Positions 24,627-35,015 of a DNA stretch of 64,000 nucleotides are shown here, one piece after another. The stretch's first letter is position 1, and every line of letters begins with the position of its first letter. Source of the stretch: Ruminococcus flavefaciens FD-1 (GTDB lineage Bacteria; Bacillota; Clostridia; Oscillospirales; Ruminococcaceae). The notes beneath the pieces were generated by a model. The model was given only the letters and a program-made list of their open reading frames with translations, did not search any database and was not told where the DNA came from. Location: the NCBI GenBank assembly GCA_000174895.1, contig ACOK01000111.1:27445-91444 (forward strand), given 5' to 3'. A program made the position numbers and the translations under genes.

Positions 24627-24698
24627 ATCTTTTGTATTGAATATCTAAAAACGCAAGTTTAGATCATTGATGGTAAAGTAAGTGTCAAACATATCAAG

Positions 24699-24725
24699 AA
24701 AAGCTCCGCAGTTGCGGAGCTTTTT
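24699..24725. terminator. terminator hairpin left of the IS200-type element
   Basis: The stem AAAGCTCCGCA/TGCGGAGCTTT is followed by TT. It would shield the insertion from read-through, a known feature around IS200. Confidence 0.65.
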
Positions 24726-24727
24726 GT

Positions 24728-25485
24728 GCTTGGCGCTTTAGCGTAACTAAACCCCCAGTTCTACTGGGGGAATAAAAATGCTTTAGCAAAAGCTTAAAAA
24801 TAACCTCCAAGTATGGTAGAATAGTAAAGGTTTGGCGACCGCATTACTATCTGAGATACAAGGAGGTTATTAACAATGAAAAATGAAATAAAGCATACAA
24901 CCCACTCCACATACAGATGTCAGTATCACATAGTGTTTGCGCCGAAATACAGAAGAAAAGCCATATATGGACAGTTGAAAGCAGATATAGGGCAGATACT
25001 CAGAAAGCTGTGCGAACAAAAAGGAGTAGAAATAATAGAGGCAACAGCAATGACAGATCATATACATATGCTGGTAAGCATTCCGCCATATCTAAGTATA
25101 GCACAATTCATGGGATATCTCAAGGGGAAAAGTACACTAATGATATTCGACAGACACGCAAATTTGAAGTATAAATATGGAAGTCGACATTTCTGGTGCA
25201 GAGGATATTATGTGGATACAGTATGGCGTAACGAAAAAGTCATACGAGAATACATAAAGAATCAAACAGAAGAAGATTGCATGGCAGATCAGCTAACATT
25301 CAAGGAGTACATTGACCCGTTTACGGGTAGTAAGAATAAGTAAGCAAAAAGAAACAGCCGCTTGAAGCGGCTGCTCGAGATAGTAATGCAATGTCAAACC
25401 TTCAGTGCCCACTTTAGTGGGTGAGCCTGTATTCGCCCCTTTTAGGGGCTGTGCAAACCACCACTTCAGTGGTGGTTATGATTTC
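24728..25485 (+). mobile_element. IS200/IS605-type insertion sequence (tnpA only)
   Basis: A single Y1 transposase gene is flanked by subterminal hairpins instead of inverted repeats. On the left, CCCCCAGTTCTACTGGGGG is at 24752-24770. On the right are GCCCACTTTAGTGGGT, GCCCCTTTTAGGGGC and ACCACCACTTCAGTGGTGGT (25408-25478). No tnpB/IscB gene is present, which matches the IS200 group. The exact ends are estimated. Confidence 0.7.
24876..25343 (+). CDS. tnpA: IS200/IS605 family transposase TnpA (Y1 HUH)
   Basis: A 155-residue HUH single-strand transposase. The His-hydrophobic-His metal motif is in MTDHIHMLVSIP (about residues 62-73). The catalytic tyrosine is in EYIKNQTEED (about 127). Ruminococcal-type start MKNEIKHTTHSTYRCQYHIVF. 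An AAGGAGG site precedes the ATG. These enzymes cut and paste single-stranded DNA guided by terminal hairpins, and length and motifs indicate an intact copy. Confidence 0.92.
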   Translation: MKNEIKHTTHSTYRCQYHIVFAPKYRRKAIYGQLKADIGQILRKLCEQKGVEIIEATAMTDHIHMLVSIPPYLSIAQFMGYLKGKSTLMIFDRHANLKYKYGSRHFWCRGYYVDTVWRNEKVIREYIKNQTEEDCMADQLTFKEYIDPFTGSKNK

Positions 25486-25590
25486 GTAAACTGTTGGGCA
25501 GGCTTTGGTTTGGTTAGTGTTTATGTTATAAAAAGGACCTAAGAAGCAGAAAAAAACGTATTAGAGATTATGCTATATTTGGCTATTCTT

Positions 25591-28500
25591 CTAACCTCTG
25601 TAGAAAGGACTTAGATTAATAAATAGCTTATCTATTTCTGTGTCTGACAATACTTCATTATCCATCAAATACGTCAATAGTTCTTCCTGTCTTGGCTGGC
25701 CGAGAGCGAGTCTGTAAATGGTAAGAATTTTAATAAGCCTTTCATATACATTTTGATCACGACTGAATGGATACATTGGTACAATTCGTTCAATCCTAAT
25801 CATATCTTGTTCATCTTTTAATCCCCAAAAAGGAATAAGATCTGAACCGTCTGTGGATTTTTCTTCTCTGCATGCCTTTTTGAACATTTCTTTCCAAGGA
25901 TCTATGTTAAAAGGCATACTTCCATATCTCTTGGCAATATTCTGTCTTATTGCGAGACATTCGAATCGATTAATACGACCTTCACGCTGTTCTATATCAA
26001 TTGGGTTTGAAGGTAAATTCCAATGTACGATTCTTCGACAGTAGTTGTGGAAATCAAGCCCTTCTTGTCCGATAGATGTTGATGCAAGAACAAAAGGGCG
26101 GAATGGTGAATTGAAAGCATTTCTTACACGCTTTTTTCTTTCATTATCGCTTTCATCTCCATCACCTTTTGTGAAAGATACTGCAAAATGAGTTCTAAGT
26201 TTGATATCCTTTTTTGTGTTATACTTCACGTTGCTCAAGAAATTATCATAAGTATCAACTATATATGAAGCTGTTCTCACAACCATTGATTCTAGAATTA
26301 TTGTGTGCAACTCTGCAATATTAACATTTCCATCTTCAAAATTGTTGCTTACTAGATGTGCATATTCATCAAACATTGCCTGAAAGTTACCGTCTTTACA
26401 ATATGACAGAACATTTTGCCAGTGTGCATCATCTGAGCGTTTTCCTGTGGATAGCATTATTACAGCTGTGGATTCCGGAGTATTCATCCGATTAATAAAC
26501 TGCCGTGCTATTTCACTAGGTAAATTGTATTTAATATCATCACTTTTATTGTAATATCGCCTGTATGTACGATAAGTACATACAGCAGGAGATGCTATCG
26601 CCATATCTGTCAATACATCAAGAAGATCAGTGGGCTTTCTTCCAAGTTCTTCTACTGATGGTTGATAGTGTAAGTCATAAAAAAGCTGTTTTAATTCCTC
26701 AATATGCTTAACGTATGCACTTTTGTTTTCTTCATTTTCAGCTTGAATATTGTTTCCTCTAGCACTACTTATTTCGTTATCAAGCCAATCAAAAGCATAG
26801 GGATATCCATCCATGAGTAAAGGCGCCATATAATACCATCTAGTATCAGGACTTCCACTTGTTTTTCCTTTAAGCATACTTAGTTCCTTTGATATTTTAT
26901 CCTTGACTTCCTTTTCAATTTGCTTTAATGTCATTTTATTGCGTAAACAGTACATTGGTTCATAGCAATCAGCTAGGAATTTAGAGGGATAGATCAGGCA
27001 AAACAAAGTCATCGCAGCTGGTTTACGTTCTCGCATAGTAAAATTGAGTCGAGCAGAAGGATAGCGTTTGTTGCCGGAAAGGAAATACTTAGCTTCACGT
27101 TCAGGATTTTGCTTTGCAATCTTTCCTGTGGTCTTCCTTTCTGCTTCATATGAAAGCAGCATCGACAGCATACGCGGAACCATCTCCCATGAAGAGAAGA
27201 TGAGAGTTTTGGTGAAAGCCTCTGTATCCTTAAATGCGCCACTCGGTTGATAGTATGGTAAAGAAGGCGGTATCCATAGAAGAAGCTCAGCATTATTTCT
27301 GAATACCTTATCCATTACACGATCAAGTCTTGCATTATTATTTGGAATCTTGTCAAACTTGTCGATGGTCTTTTTGTTCAACCAGAAGGTCTCACGTTTC
27401 ATTTTTGATATTTCTTCAGGATGTTTTTGAAAGTACGTTTCGACTATTTTTTTCAGCTTATAATCATTCATGAACGACATAAGGTATGGTGAAGATTTTA
27501 CAAAATCTACCGGAGTATTATATGTTGCATCAATAGAATTTAGTAGCTCTTGCATTTGTAAGTATGATTTAATATCTGATTCGCTTACCTTTAATGGAAT
27601 CTTGACATCCGAATCATCAATCATATCTGCGCTTAGATGTTCTGATAGGCGTTCAGTTCGGCAAATTAGCTCATAAAGGGCATTTTCAGCGTTCCTTTTA
27701 ACTTGAAGGATAGCAGTATCACCTTTGACCAGTTGCTTAAGTTTAACAGAATAATCTTTCCAAATTGTCTGAAAGTCATCAAGTGTACTCTCATTATTAC
27801 TACACAAAAACTCTATTACTTTAAAGAATTCATTATAGTGTTCATCAAGAAAACTTTCATCTATTTCCTCCATTGTAGAATACATTTTATACGGAGTAGC
27901 AGATAGAAGAAGGAGACGTAGCCCTTTCGTACTGAAAAACTTTTTTGAAAGCATAGAAACTTCAGATTCTTCAGTTGTATCTATCAGATATTTGAATCTC
28001 TGAAATTCATCCATAATTACCAGATCAGGTTTTAGTCGCTCTATGCTTATTTGTGCAAACATATGTCTTAACTTGCCTATGATCTTTTTATCGTAACCAT
28101 TTCCTTTTTTGATATTTTTTAACTCGTGTTTTAATTCGGAAAGATATGAATTGCCATTTTCCCTGTTCTTATTCATTTCTTTACTGATTTTTTCTTTCAT
28201 ATATTTTAGGTATTCTCTTTTTGAAGTATTATTACATTTTTCAACACGGTTAGAATAATAATCTTTACACCAACTATGCCATGCAGAATACGCTCTGTCA
28301 GTCATAAGAATTTCAAGTTCAGGCAGATAGTTTTTTAACTCGGGTAGTCTTTTCAGAATTACAAACATAAGAGCACGTTCTGTTACAATACCACAGCCTG
28401 ATGTCATTCTGAAAGATGTATCAGGGGTAAGTGGTATAAGCTGAATATATTTCTGATGGAGATCAGGATCGTTTTCTTGTTCAAATATTTTTAAATGCTG

Positions 28501-28833
28501 CATAGAAAGTCTTGATGAACCTGTATCATCAGCTGATACATCAGAAGCTATACGTAGTTTGCGAAGATTCTGATCAGCAATTGTACTGTTGGAACAAATA
28601 TAAACTACTTTGAAGAGAGCATTTCCTTCTTTTTTTAGCAGTTTAGCTACTTTAGCGATGGTTCCCCGTGCTATAAGCGTTTTTCCCAGTCCAACTTCAT
28701 CTGATACCAAAATTCGATTCTGACCATTTCGGTAGAGATGATCAATTCGTTCTACAGTTGCCTTCTGGAAGTCCTTCAGCCCTGACATTACGTTTTTTTC
28801 AATACTATCAAGTTCATTTGCAACGTTTCTCAT
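25591..28833 (-). CDS. large SF2 (SNF2/DISARM-like) helicase, third gene of a putative defence operon
   Basis: A 1080-residue ATPase. Motif I is SDEVGLGKTLIARG (about residues 44-57). Motif II is LVIMDEFQRF (about 273-282), a DEFQ rather than DEAD box. Motif III is LLLLSATPYKM. The C-terminal RecA lobe ends with TSIGQEGLDFHNYCRRIVHWNLP and motif VI QREGRINRF (about 945-955). Between the lobes is a long insertion of several hundred residues. The layout is like Swi2/Snf2-type translocases of defence systems. The start overlaps the stop of the PLD gene by one base (TAATG), so it is coupled to it. Substrate (DNA or RNA) and trigger are unknown. Confidence 0.8.
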   Translation of the reverse strand: MRNVANELDSIEKNVMSGLKDFQKATVERIDHLYRNGQNRILVSDEVGLGKTLIARGTIAKVAKLLKKEGNALFKVVYICSNSTIADQNLRKLRIASDVSADDTGSSRLSMQHLKIFEQENDPDLHQKYIQLIPLTPDTSFRMTSGCGIVTERALMFVILKRLPELKNYLPELEILMTDRAYSAWHSWCKDYYSNRVEKCNNTSKREYLKYMKEKISKEMNKNRENGNSYLSELKHELKNIKKGNGYDKKIIGKLRHMFAQISIERLKPDLVIMDEFQRFKYLIDTTEESEVSMLSKKFFSTKGLRLLLLSATPYKMYSTMEEIDESFLDEHYNEFFKVIEFLCSNNESTLDDFQTIWKDYSVKLKQLVKGDTAILQVKRNAENALYELICRTERLSEHLSADMIDDSDVKIPLKVSESDIKSYLQMQELLNSIDATYNTPVDFVKSSPYLMSFMNDYKLKKIVETYFQKHPEEISKMKRETFWLNKKTIDKFDKIPNNNARLDRVMDKVFRNNAELLLWIPPSLPYYQPSGAFKDTEAFTKTLIFSSWEMVPRMLSMLLSYEAERKTTGKIAKQNPEREAKYFLSGNKRYPSARLNFTMRERKPAAMTLFCLIYPSKFLADCYEPMYCLRNKMTLKQIEKEVKDKISKELSMLKGKTSGSPDTRWYYMAPLLMDGYPYAFDWLDNEISSARGNNIQAENEENKSAYVKHIEELKQLFYDLHYQPSVEELGRKPTDLLDVLTDMAIASPAVCTYRTYRRYYNKSDDIKYNLPSEIARQFINRMNTPESTAVIMLSTGKRSDDAHWQNVLSYCKDGNFQAMFDEYAHLVSNNFEDGNVNIAELHTIILESMVVRTASYIVDTYDNFLSNVKYNTKKDIKLRTHFAVSFTKGDGDESDNERKKRVRNAFNSPFRPFVLASTSIGQEGLDFHNYCRRIVHWNLPSNPIDIEQREGRINRFECLAIRQNIAKRYGSMPFNIDPWKEMFKKACREEKSTDGSDLIPFWGLKDEQDMIRIERIVPMYPFSRDQNVYERLIKILTIYRLALGQPRQEELLTYLMDNEVLSDTEIDKLFINLSPFYRG

Positions 28834-30650
28834 TACAGTTTCACCGCCTTTTTGAAGGTGTTATATAGTTCCTCAAATTCAGGAATAATGTTATCCTCCG
28901 ATATTGACTCAATAAGGTATCCTATTTCTTTTAATCTTTCAGGATACATAGCTGCAGTCTTTAGCATTTTTTCATATAAGGATGGTAGCATAATAGGCTT
29001 TTTTATTGTATCTGATTTACTGCTGTCGTCAAGATTCATTTCTTCGGTTTCGATGAAACTTGAAATATAGTTATCACCCAGGAGAAAAGCAATGTACCGA
29101 TAGAAAGCTTCTTTATTATTAATAACATCAGATACTATTTTTTTCTCACGTTCTTCGGGGATTCCTTCTGTATGTATTTTTATTATTCGACAGATAGTGC
29201 TTTCATAATCACTAACGATTATTTTGAAAAATACTGAAAGATCAGTAAGCCCTATATCTTCAAATACAATCTCTTTAGATATTCCCGTAGCCTTTTTTAG
29301 TAGCAGAGGTGCTATCTCTATAGTTATGCCATCGGGAAAAACAGGTAAATCTTCAAATATAACGCTTATTCTGTACTTGTCACCATTTCTTTCAACAACT
29401 GCATGGTGCGAATATCTGCAAAGTATTTTAATATATTCATCAAGTTTAGATTTAGTTTCATCATCTTTTGCCTCATTAATTATAGCAGTAACAAAAGGAT
29501 TGTCATCAGTATCGACACCAAAAAGAGATTCTTTCATTTTTTCAAGATTAAGATATCGATTTTTGCTGGAGAGCTTTATTATAAATTCAATATTTCCGTG
29601 TAGAGCATTTTGAGAAGCATTCAAGGATCCGAGGTACAGTTCTGTACTACTTCCTTTGCGTGTCATATATAGTTTTGCGTGTATGTCATGCTTTAGCGCA
29701 TTTTCACTACTATCAGAAATAATAGATTCTCCATCTATCACTTCATCTTTAAGTGTAAAAAGTGAAAAATTGTTGCAATCGTTTTCTGAAAGTTTTGAGA
29801 TAGAATCTGAACGTGAAATAAGGATATTGTTCTCTTTGTTTCTCTTAGCATTAGCATTAAGCTTTCTGATAACACTCTTGCTTAGAAAAGGCGTAATAAC
29901 AAGCAACTCATCAAAAGTTTCGTTGAAAAGAGGATAATGTGAAGACGTAATATCATATTTGTCACTTTTACCTTTTTTTATGCCAACAGGAATAAACTCA
30001 AAGTCGTTGAATTCGCGGGAATCTAGAGAAAAAACTATGTATGGAAGCTCTTTCAGTATATCTTCTATTTTATTACGTTTATTTGCTGTAAGATCATTAT
30101 GAGGAAGATATTCAACGAGATATTTTAAGAAGTTAGATATCGGAGAGTTTTTTGTGCTTCTATTGCCTGTTTTGACTCCATCCATAGCAAATGTGACATC
30201 CCAGCTTTGATCAAACGTGAGATTCCTACTCATTACAACAACTCTGTATTGGATAGTACCTGTGAGCTCATGGATATACCTTAAGAGCCAGAACTTTGGA
30301 TGAAATGAAGGATAATTATGTAATTCTTTGATCTTTTCAGTTATCACTTGATAAACCATTTGTTCAAGGAGAATATATAACTGAGAGGGCTTGTTTGGGA
30401 GATGTATCTGACCACCTTCACAGAATAAAGCAATTTTATCAGCCGTAAGCCTTAAAGCTTCAAGTAAACAAATAGGATTATGCACTAAATTGCTATCTGT
30501 TTCCGCACCTAAACCCAGAGCGAGAGATATACCTACAAGTGCATCAAGATCAAGTGAGTATGTTGTTCCAACAGCAAAATCAAGTTTACAGCCCGAAGGG
30601 CAATTGAGAAGATCTCCATAATCAATACGATCATTTTTCGGATCAAGCAT
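28833..30650 (-). CDS. phospholipase D-family nuclease-like protein
   Basis: A 605-residue protein with two PLD-type active-site motifs. The first is H117-P-K119-F with a downstream S141-R-N143. The second, near residue 322, is DIHAKLYM followed by LGSLNASQNAL. Together they form the HxK...SxN pair of PLD nucleases such as those in helicase-linked restriction systems. The N-terminal ~110 residues and the last ~200 are unassigned. The ATG at 30650 lies inside the end of the upstream DUF6361 gene (8-base overlap), with GGGGAGG as ribosome site. Its 3' end is coupled to the helicase gene. Nuclease activity is inferred from the family. Confidence 0.78.
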   Translation of the reverse strand: MLDPKNDRIDYGDLLNCPSGCKLDFAVGTTYSLDLDALVGISLALGLGAETDSNLVHNPICLLEALRLTADKIALFCEGGQIHLPNKPSQLYILLEQMVYQVITEKIKELHNYPSFHPKFWLLRYIHELTGTIQYRVVVMSRNLTFDQSWDVTFAMDGVKTGNRSTKNSPISNFLKYLVEYLPHNDLTANKRNKIEDILKELPYIVFSLDSREFNDFEFIPVGIKKGKSDKYDITSSHYPLFNETFDELLVITPFLSKSVIRKLNANAKRNKENNILISRSDSISKLSENDCNNFSLFTLKDEVIDGESIISDSSENALKHDIHAKLYMTRKGSSTELYLGSLNASQNALHGNIEFIIKLSSKNRYLNLEKMKESLFGVDTDDNPFVTAIINEAKDDETKSKLDEYIKILCRYSHHAVVERNGDKYRISVIFEDLPVFPDGITIEIAPLLLKKATGISKEIVFEDIGLTDLSVFFKIIVSDYESTICRIIKIHTEGIPEEREKKIVSDVINNKEAFYRYIAFLLGDNYISSFIETEEMNLDDSSKSDTIKKPIMLPSLYEKMLKTAAMYPERLKEIGYLIESISEDNIIPEFEELYNTFKKAVKL

Positions 30651-31836
30651 TAGAATTTACCTCCCCTTCAAAAATATCTGCTATAATTTGCTTTGATATT
30701 CTGAAACGATAATCAAGTTTATCACCACCATACCATCCGGATTTTAGTTCTCCCGGATGGGCGGATTTTGCACGCTTTTCGCCTTTTAACCATATTTCAC
30801 GCCTCTTTATGAGATCTGTCATTTTCTCAATGTTTTCATCTCTCATAAGTTCTTTTAGTTCATCAAGAAACTTAATAAGCATTTTGTCTTGTATACATAG
30901 CCGATTATAAATCGCTTCTAGATCTATCTCTGCAATTTCCGGAAGTGGTTTGTGAATAGTATTATAAAGGATATCAATTCCATATTCATTAATAATACAA
31001 TTAAAAATAACAGTAGCAACATAAATAAAGTCAGAAAAAGCAATAGCTAGATAATAATCCTCTTGTATTTTTTGTGGAAAAGATTGAATAATAGATGTAA
31101 TATCATCAAATGATTCAAGTTCAATATATATTTTCTTGTCATTGCTCAATATATATCCTAACATACTATCAGGGCAGTATTTTATAATTTGCTGCTTTAA
31201 AAAGAATGCTTCATCTTCGGATAATTCCATAGACAGTGAGTCAAACCAGTTTTTTGTAAAAGTAGGAATATTCCAAAAACTATTGTATCCAATATCTTCG
31301 GGTTTTTTATCATCGTGCTCTTTTTCATCATTTTTGTCGTTTATATTTCCCAAAGATCGAATATTTCTTTTTGATGAATTTTGATGACATGCTGCACTTA
31401 TGTATTCATCACGAGAAAGTCTTCCGCCTGCAAAGATACCATATCTTCGTAAGCCTGCCCAGTAAATGTCTGAAGGGGCTCTTTTAACCCATTTACCTGC
31501 ATTTAATGATCTCTTTCCTATGATACCATCTTCTGTTGAATTATTTTCAAGGAACTTATTTCCACATTTTTTCTCGTACTCATCAAGTTCTATTTTGAAT
31601 GTAGCGCTATTAATGTAGTTCTTGGCCTCCAGCTCTTTCATTGTATAAGGGATAATAAAGAAGTATTTTGCTCTTGTTTGCACGGTCGAAGTGCCTGGGA
31701 AAAAGATATTGGCAAAGCCATCGCGTATTGGAGAAATACCAAGTTCATCAAGAGTGCTTTTTTCTGATAGCAGATCAAGGATACTTAACACCTTGCTGCG
31801 TTCTGTTGCTGAAAAATCTATCCAACCTAATTGCAT
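30643..31836 (-). CDS. DUF6361-family protein, first gene of the PLD-helicase operon
   Basis: A 397-residue soluble protein beginning MQLGWIDFSATERSKVLSIL, with ELGISPIRDGFANIFFPGTS and YFFIIPYTMKELE close behind. I recognise this start as DUF6361. No enzymatic motif is evident. The length and charge suggest a specificity or adaptor protein. ATG at 31836 follows GGAGGG. The operon lies just downstream of hsdR, from which a hairpin at 31905-31929 separates it. The function of this family is not known to me. Its repeated company with PLD and helicase genes, as here, suggests a nucleic-acid defence role. Confidence 0.7.
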   Translation of the reverse strand: MQLGWIDFSATERSKVLSILDLLSEKSTLDELGISPIRDGFANIFFPGTSTVQTRAKYFFIIPYTMKELEAKNYINSATFKIELDEYEKKCGNKFLENNSTEDGIIGKRSLNAGKWVKRAPSDIYWAGLRRYGIFAGGRLSRDEYISAACHQNSSKRNIRSLGNINDKNDEKEHDDKKPEDIGYNSFWNIPTFTKNWFDSLSMELSEDEAFFLKQQIIKYCPDSMLGYILSNDKKIYIELESFDDITSIIQSFPQKIQEDYYLAIAFSDFIYVATVIFNCIINEYGIDILYNTIHKPLPEIAEIDLEAIYNRLCIQDKMLIKFLDELKELMRDENIEKMTDLIKRREIWLKGEKRAKSAHPGELKSGWYGGDKLDYRFRISKQIIADIFEGEVNSNA

Positions 31837-31904
31837 AACGCCCTCCATATACTTCAAGCTATTCTATGTATTTCCTATGCAAAAGCATAAGTCTCTTTTA
31901 ATGG

Positions 31905-31929
31905 AAGCGCCTCCTATACGGAGGCACTT
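31905..31929 (-). terminator. hairpin after hsdR
   Basis: The stem AAGTGCCTCC/GGAGGCGCTT (one G-T wobble) lies between the hsdR stop and the DUF6361 gene. No clear T-run, so read-through is possible. Confidence 0.55.
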
Positions 31930-31943
31930 CAGTTAATTGATTA

Positions 31944-34900
31944 TTATTTCTGAATTATATCCGCATTATCCGTCCACAACTCACATTGCATCATCACGGT
32001 CTGCACAGCATCTTCCATTCCTTCTGGAGGATATTTATGTTGTTTAAGCAGCTTTTTTATCATCATACGCATTCTTGCACGGGCCGAGTCTTTTTTCTGC
32101 CAGTCAATAGTTCTGTTCTTTCTCAGAGTCTCTGTCAATTCCTTTGTTATAGCTATAAGCTCTGCATTCTCGTAGAAGTCCTTTATAGCCTGAGGCTTTG
32201 TTAGCGCATCATAGAATGCCAGCTCGTCTGATGTGAGTCCAAGCTCCTGACCTTCCTTATTGGCATCAGATATCTCCTTGGCAAGCTTCATAAGTTCTTC
32301 AATGACCTGCTCATTAGTCAGCATACCGTTGAGGTATGCATTCATTGACCTTTGTATGATATCTGAGAATTTCTCAGATTTGACTACATTAGTTCTGCGA
32401 TATATTTTTATCTGTTCGGCTATAAGCTTTTTAAGAAGTTCTACTGCCAAGTTCTTCTCCTTCATCTTAGCGACTTCTTCAAGGAACTTAGGATCGAAAA
32501 GTGAAAATTCTGTATGGATATCAGAGAAAAGGTTGATAACACCGTCACTCTTGATACTGTGTTTGAGCAGTTGATTTATACGTGCATTCATCTCCGGCAG
32601 TGACAGCTTCTTCTCTCCGCCCTGATTTGATAGTCTGAGTACCAGTACTCTAACCGATTCGAAGAACTGTGCTTCAATTCTTAGAGATTCCTCTACAAGC
32701 GATGAACACAAGGACAATGCCTGATGAAGCATAAGGGCTTCTTTTATGAAATCATCTTTTTCTTTCTGTCTGCTTGGAGCGATGATATAGTTTACACCTC
32801 CGCTTATAGTTTTGGCACGTTCAAGGTCAGTGCCGTCCATAAAACGTTGGTAATCATACTCAAAGAAGAAATCACGGCATATCTGTAATTTTTCAAGGAA
32901 TTTAGGATAAGCGACCTTACTTACATCAGTATCACCATAGTTTTTCTTGTCACGGACAGTATAGTCATTCATGGCTCTCTTTAATGCTGAAGCGATGCCT
33001 ACATAATCAACTACCAGTCCGCCTTCCTTATCTCTGAAAACACGGTTAACACGAGCAATAGCCTGCATGAGGTTATGACCGCTCATAGGCTTGTATACAT
33101 ACATAGTTGCAAGAGATGGTACATCAAAACCTGTCAGCCACATATCAACAACTATTGCTATTTTAAGAGAACTGCTGTTATCCTTGAACTGTACTGCAAG
33201 TTCATTCTTGTGTGCTTTGTTACCAATGATCTCACGCCAGTCCTCAGGATCCTTATTGCTTGAAGTCATAACAACTGCTATCTTACCCTCATCCTTCCAT
33301 CCGGGACGTAGTTCAAGGATCTTATGATAGATTTTCATTGCAATAGGTCTTGAGTAGGCAACGATCATTGCTTTACCGGTAAGCAGATCAGCACGGTTTT
33401 TCTCGTAGTGATCAATAATATCTGTAACAAGGCTGTTGATAGTAGATTCGTTTCCGAGAATAGCTTCCATACGTCCGAGTTCACGTTTGCTTTGCTCTAT
33501 CACGCCAGCATCAGCCTGTGTGGCCATGATGTCATATTCTTGATCTATAAGTTTTATAATATCAGGATCGAGTTTCAGTTTCACGACACGGCTTTCGTAG
33601 TATACCGGACGGGTTGCCCCGTCCTCAACAGCCTGAGTCATATCATAAATATCAATATAGTCACCGAACACCTCACGGGTATTCCTGTCTTCAGTTGCAA
33701 TAGGTGTTCCTGTAAAACCGATATATGTAGCGTTAGGAAGGCTGTTGCGGATAACTCTTGCTGTACCAACAACAAGTTTTGCAACTTCTTCCCCCTTTTC
33801 GTTAGTTGTATATTTTACTCTTTCAGATAGTCCATATTGACCACGGTGTGCTTCATCTGCCATAACAACGATATTTCTGCGCTCGGACAGGCAGTCGAAA
33901 GATTCCTCAAATTTCTGCATCGTAGTAAAGATGATTCCATTTGCCTTGCGTCCTCCGAGCCATGTTTTCAGATGCTCGCGGCTCTCAGCGTGTACCGGTT
34001 CCTGTCTGAGGAAGTCCTTGCACTTTGCGAACTGTCCGTATAGCTGATCATCAAGATCATTTCTGTCTGTGAGAACAACAATAGTCGGAGATTCAAGTGC
34101 AGACTGGAGCAGGTGTGCATAGAATACCATTGACAGTGATTTGCCACTACCTTGTGTGTGCCAGAAGACACCGCCCTTACCATCGGTAACAGAGGCTCTC
34201 TTAGTTGACTCAATAGCCTTACGGACAGCAAAATACTGATGATAACCAGCAAGAATCTTTATGTCTTTCTTTCCGTCATTTGAGAAGCAGATGAAGTTCT
34301 TTATGATGTCAAGGAGCCTGTCCTTCTGGAAGATTCCCTCAAAGAAGGTATCAAACTGAGCGTACTGAGTATTCTCATAGCTGCCGTCTGTTGTTTTCCA
34401 CTCCATGAAGCGGTCTTCACCGGAAGTTATAGTGCCTGCCTTGGAGACAAGCTGATCACTCATGACAAGAATTGCATTGTATATGAACATGGAAGGTATC
34501 TCATGCATATAGTTGCGGAGCTGTAAATATGCCTCAGAAGCATCTGTCTCTTCACGGGAGGGAGACTTCAGCTCCACAAGAACAACAGGCAGTCCGTTGA
34601 GGAAGAGTATGACATCAGGGCGCTTGTTGCTGTTTTCGATGAAAGTCCACTGATTAGCGACGATAAAGGAGTTGTTGTCCGTATTCTGATAATCTACAAG
34701 ATAGATTATCATTGAGCGCTCTTCGCCCTTTTCAGTATAGCGGATGGGGACACCGTTCTGGAGGTAGTCCATAAACAAAGCATTCTTCTGCACAAGCTCG
34801 CCGTTCTCAAAATTGCGCAGCTTGAAAAGAGCATCCTGTATAGCATCATAAGGCGCACCTATGTTTATTCTGCGAAGGCTTTCCTCAAGTATCTCGTCAT

Positions 34901-35015
34901 ACAACGGCGAGGTGAAGTCACGCTCTGTATCAGGACCGTATAAGTAGTCATAGTTCAATTCGTTCTTGAAAAGGTCTATGACAGCGTTCTCATAATCGGC
35001 TTCGTTATATGACAT
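31944..35015 (-). CDS. hsdR: type I restriction enzyme R subunit
   Basis: A 1023-residue protein. The N-terminal nuclease domain contains VVLVELKSPSREE (PD-(D/E)xK core, about 140-152). The translocase contains Walker A HTQGSGKSLSMVF (about 284-296), DEAH box VMADEAHRGQYG, SAT-like GFTGTPIA and motif VI ARVNRVFRDKEGG, then a helical C-terminal domain. It is full length and appears intact. In the normal complex it needs HsdM2HsdS to recognise unmodified sites. Here hsdM is not in the window and hsdS is truncated, so on present evidence it cannot cut. The start abuts the HEPN gene stop. Confidence 0.9.
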   Translation of the reverse strand: MSYNEADYENAVIDLFKNELNYDYLYGPDTERDFTSPLYDEILEESLRRINIGAPYDAIQDALFKLRNFENGELVQKNALFMDYLQNGVPIRYTEKGEERSMIIYLVDYQNTDNNSFIVANQWTFIENSNKRPDVILFLNGLPVVLVELKSPSREETDASEAYLQLRNYMHEIPSMFIYNAILVMSDQLVSKAGTITSGEDRFMEWKTTDGSYENTQYAQFDTFFEGIFQKDRLLDIIKNFICFSNDGKKDIKILAGYHQYFAVRKAIESTKRASVTDGKGGVFWHTQGSGKSLSMVFYAHLLQSALESPTIVVLTDRNDLDDQLYGQFAKCKDFLRQEPVHAESREHLKTWLGGRKANGIIFTTMQKFEESFDCLSERRNIVVMADEAHRGQYGLSERVKYTTNEKGEEVAKLVVGTARVIRNSLPNATYIGFTGTPIATEDRNTREVFGDYIDIYDMTQAVEDGATRPVYYESRVVKLKLDPDIIKLIDQEYDIMATQADAGVIEQSKRELGRMEAILGNESTINSLVTDIIDHYEKNRADLLTGKAMIVAYSRPIAMKIYHKILELRPGWKDEGKIAVVMTSSNKDPEDWREIIGNKAHKNELAVQFKDNSSSLKIAIVVDMWLTGFDVPSLATMYVYKPMSGHNLMQAIARVNRVFRDKEGGLVVDYVGIASALKRAMNDYTVRDKKNYGDTDVSKVAYPKFLEKLQICRDFFFEYDYQRFMDGTDLERAKTISGGVNYIIAPSRQKEKDDFIKEALMLHQALSLCSSLVEESLRIEAQFFESVRVLVLRLSNQGGEKKLSLPEMNARINQLLKHSIKSDGVINLFSDIHTEFSLFDPKFLEEVAKMKEKNLAVELLKKLIAEQIKIYRRTNVVKSEKFSDIIQRSMNAYLNGMLTNEQVIEELMKLAKEISDANKEGQELGLTSDELAFYDALTKPQAIKDFYENAELIAITKELTETLRKNRTIDWQKKDSARARMRMMIKKLLKQHKYPPEGMEDAVQTVMMQCELWTDNADIIQK

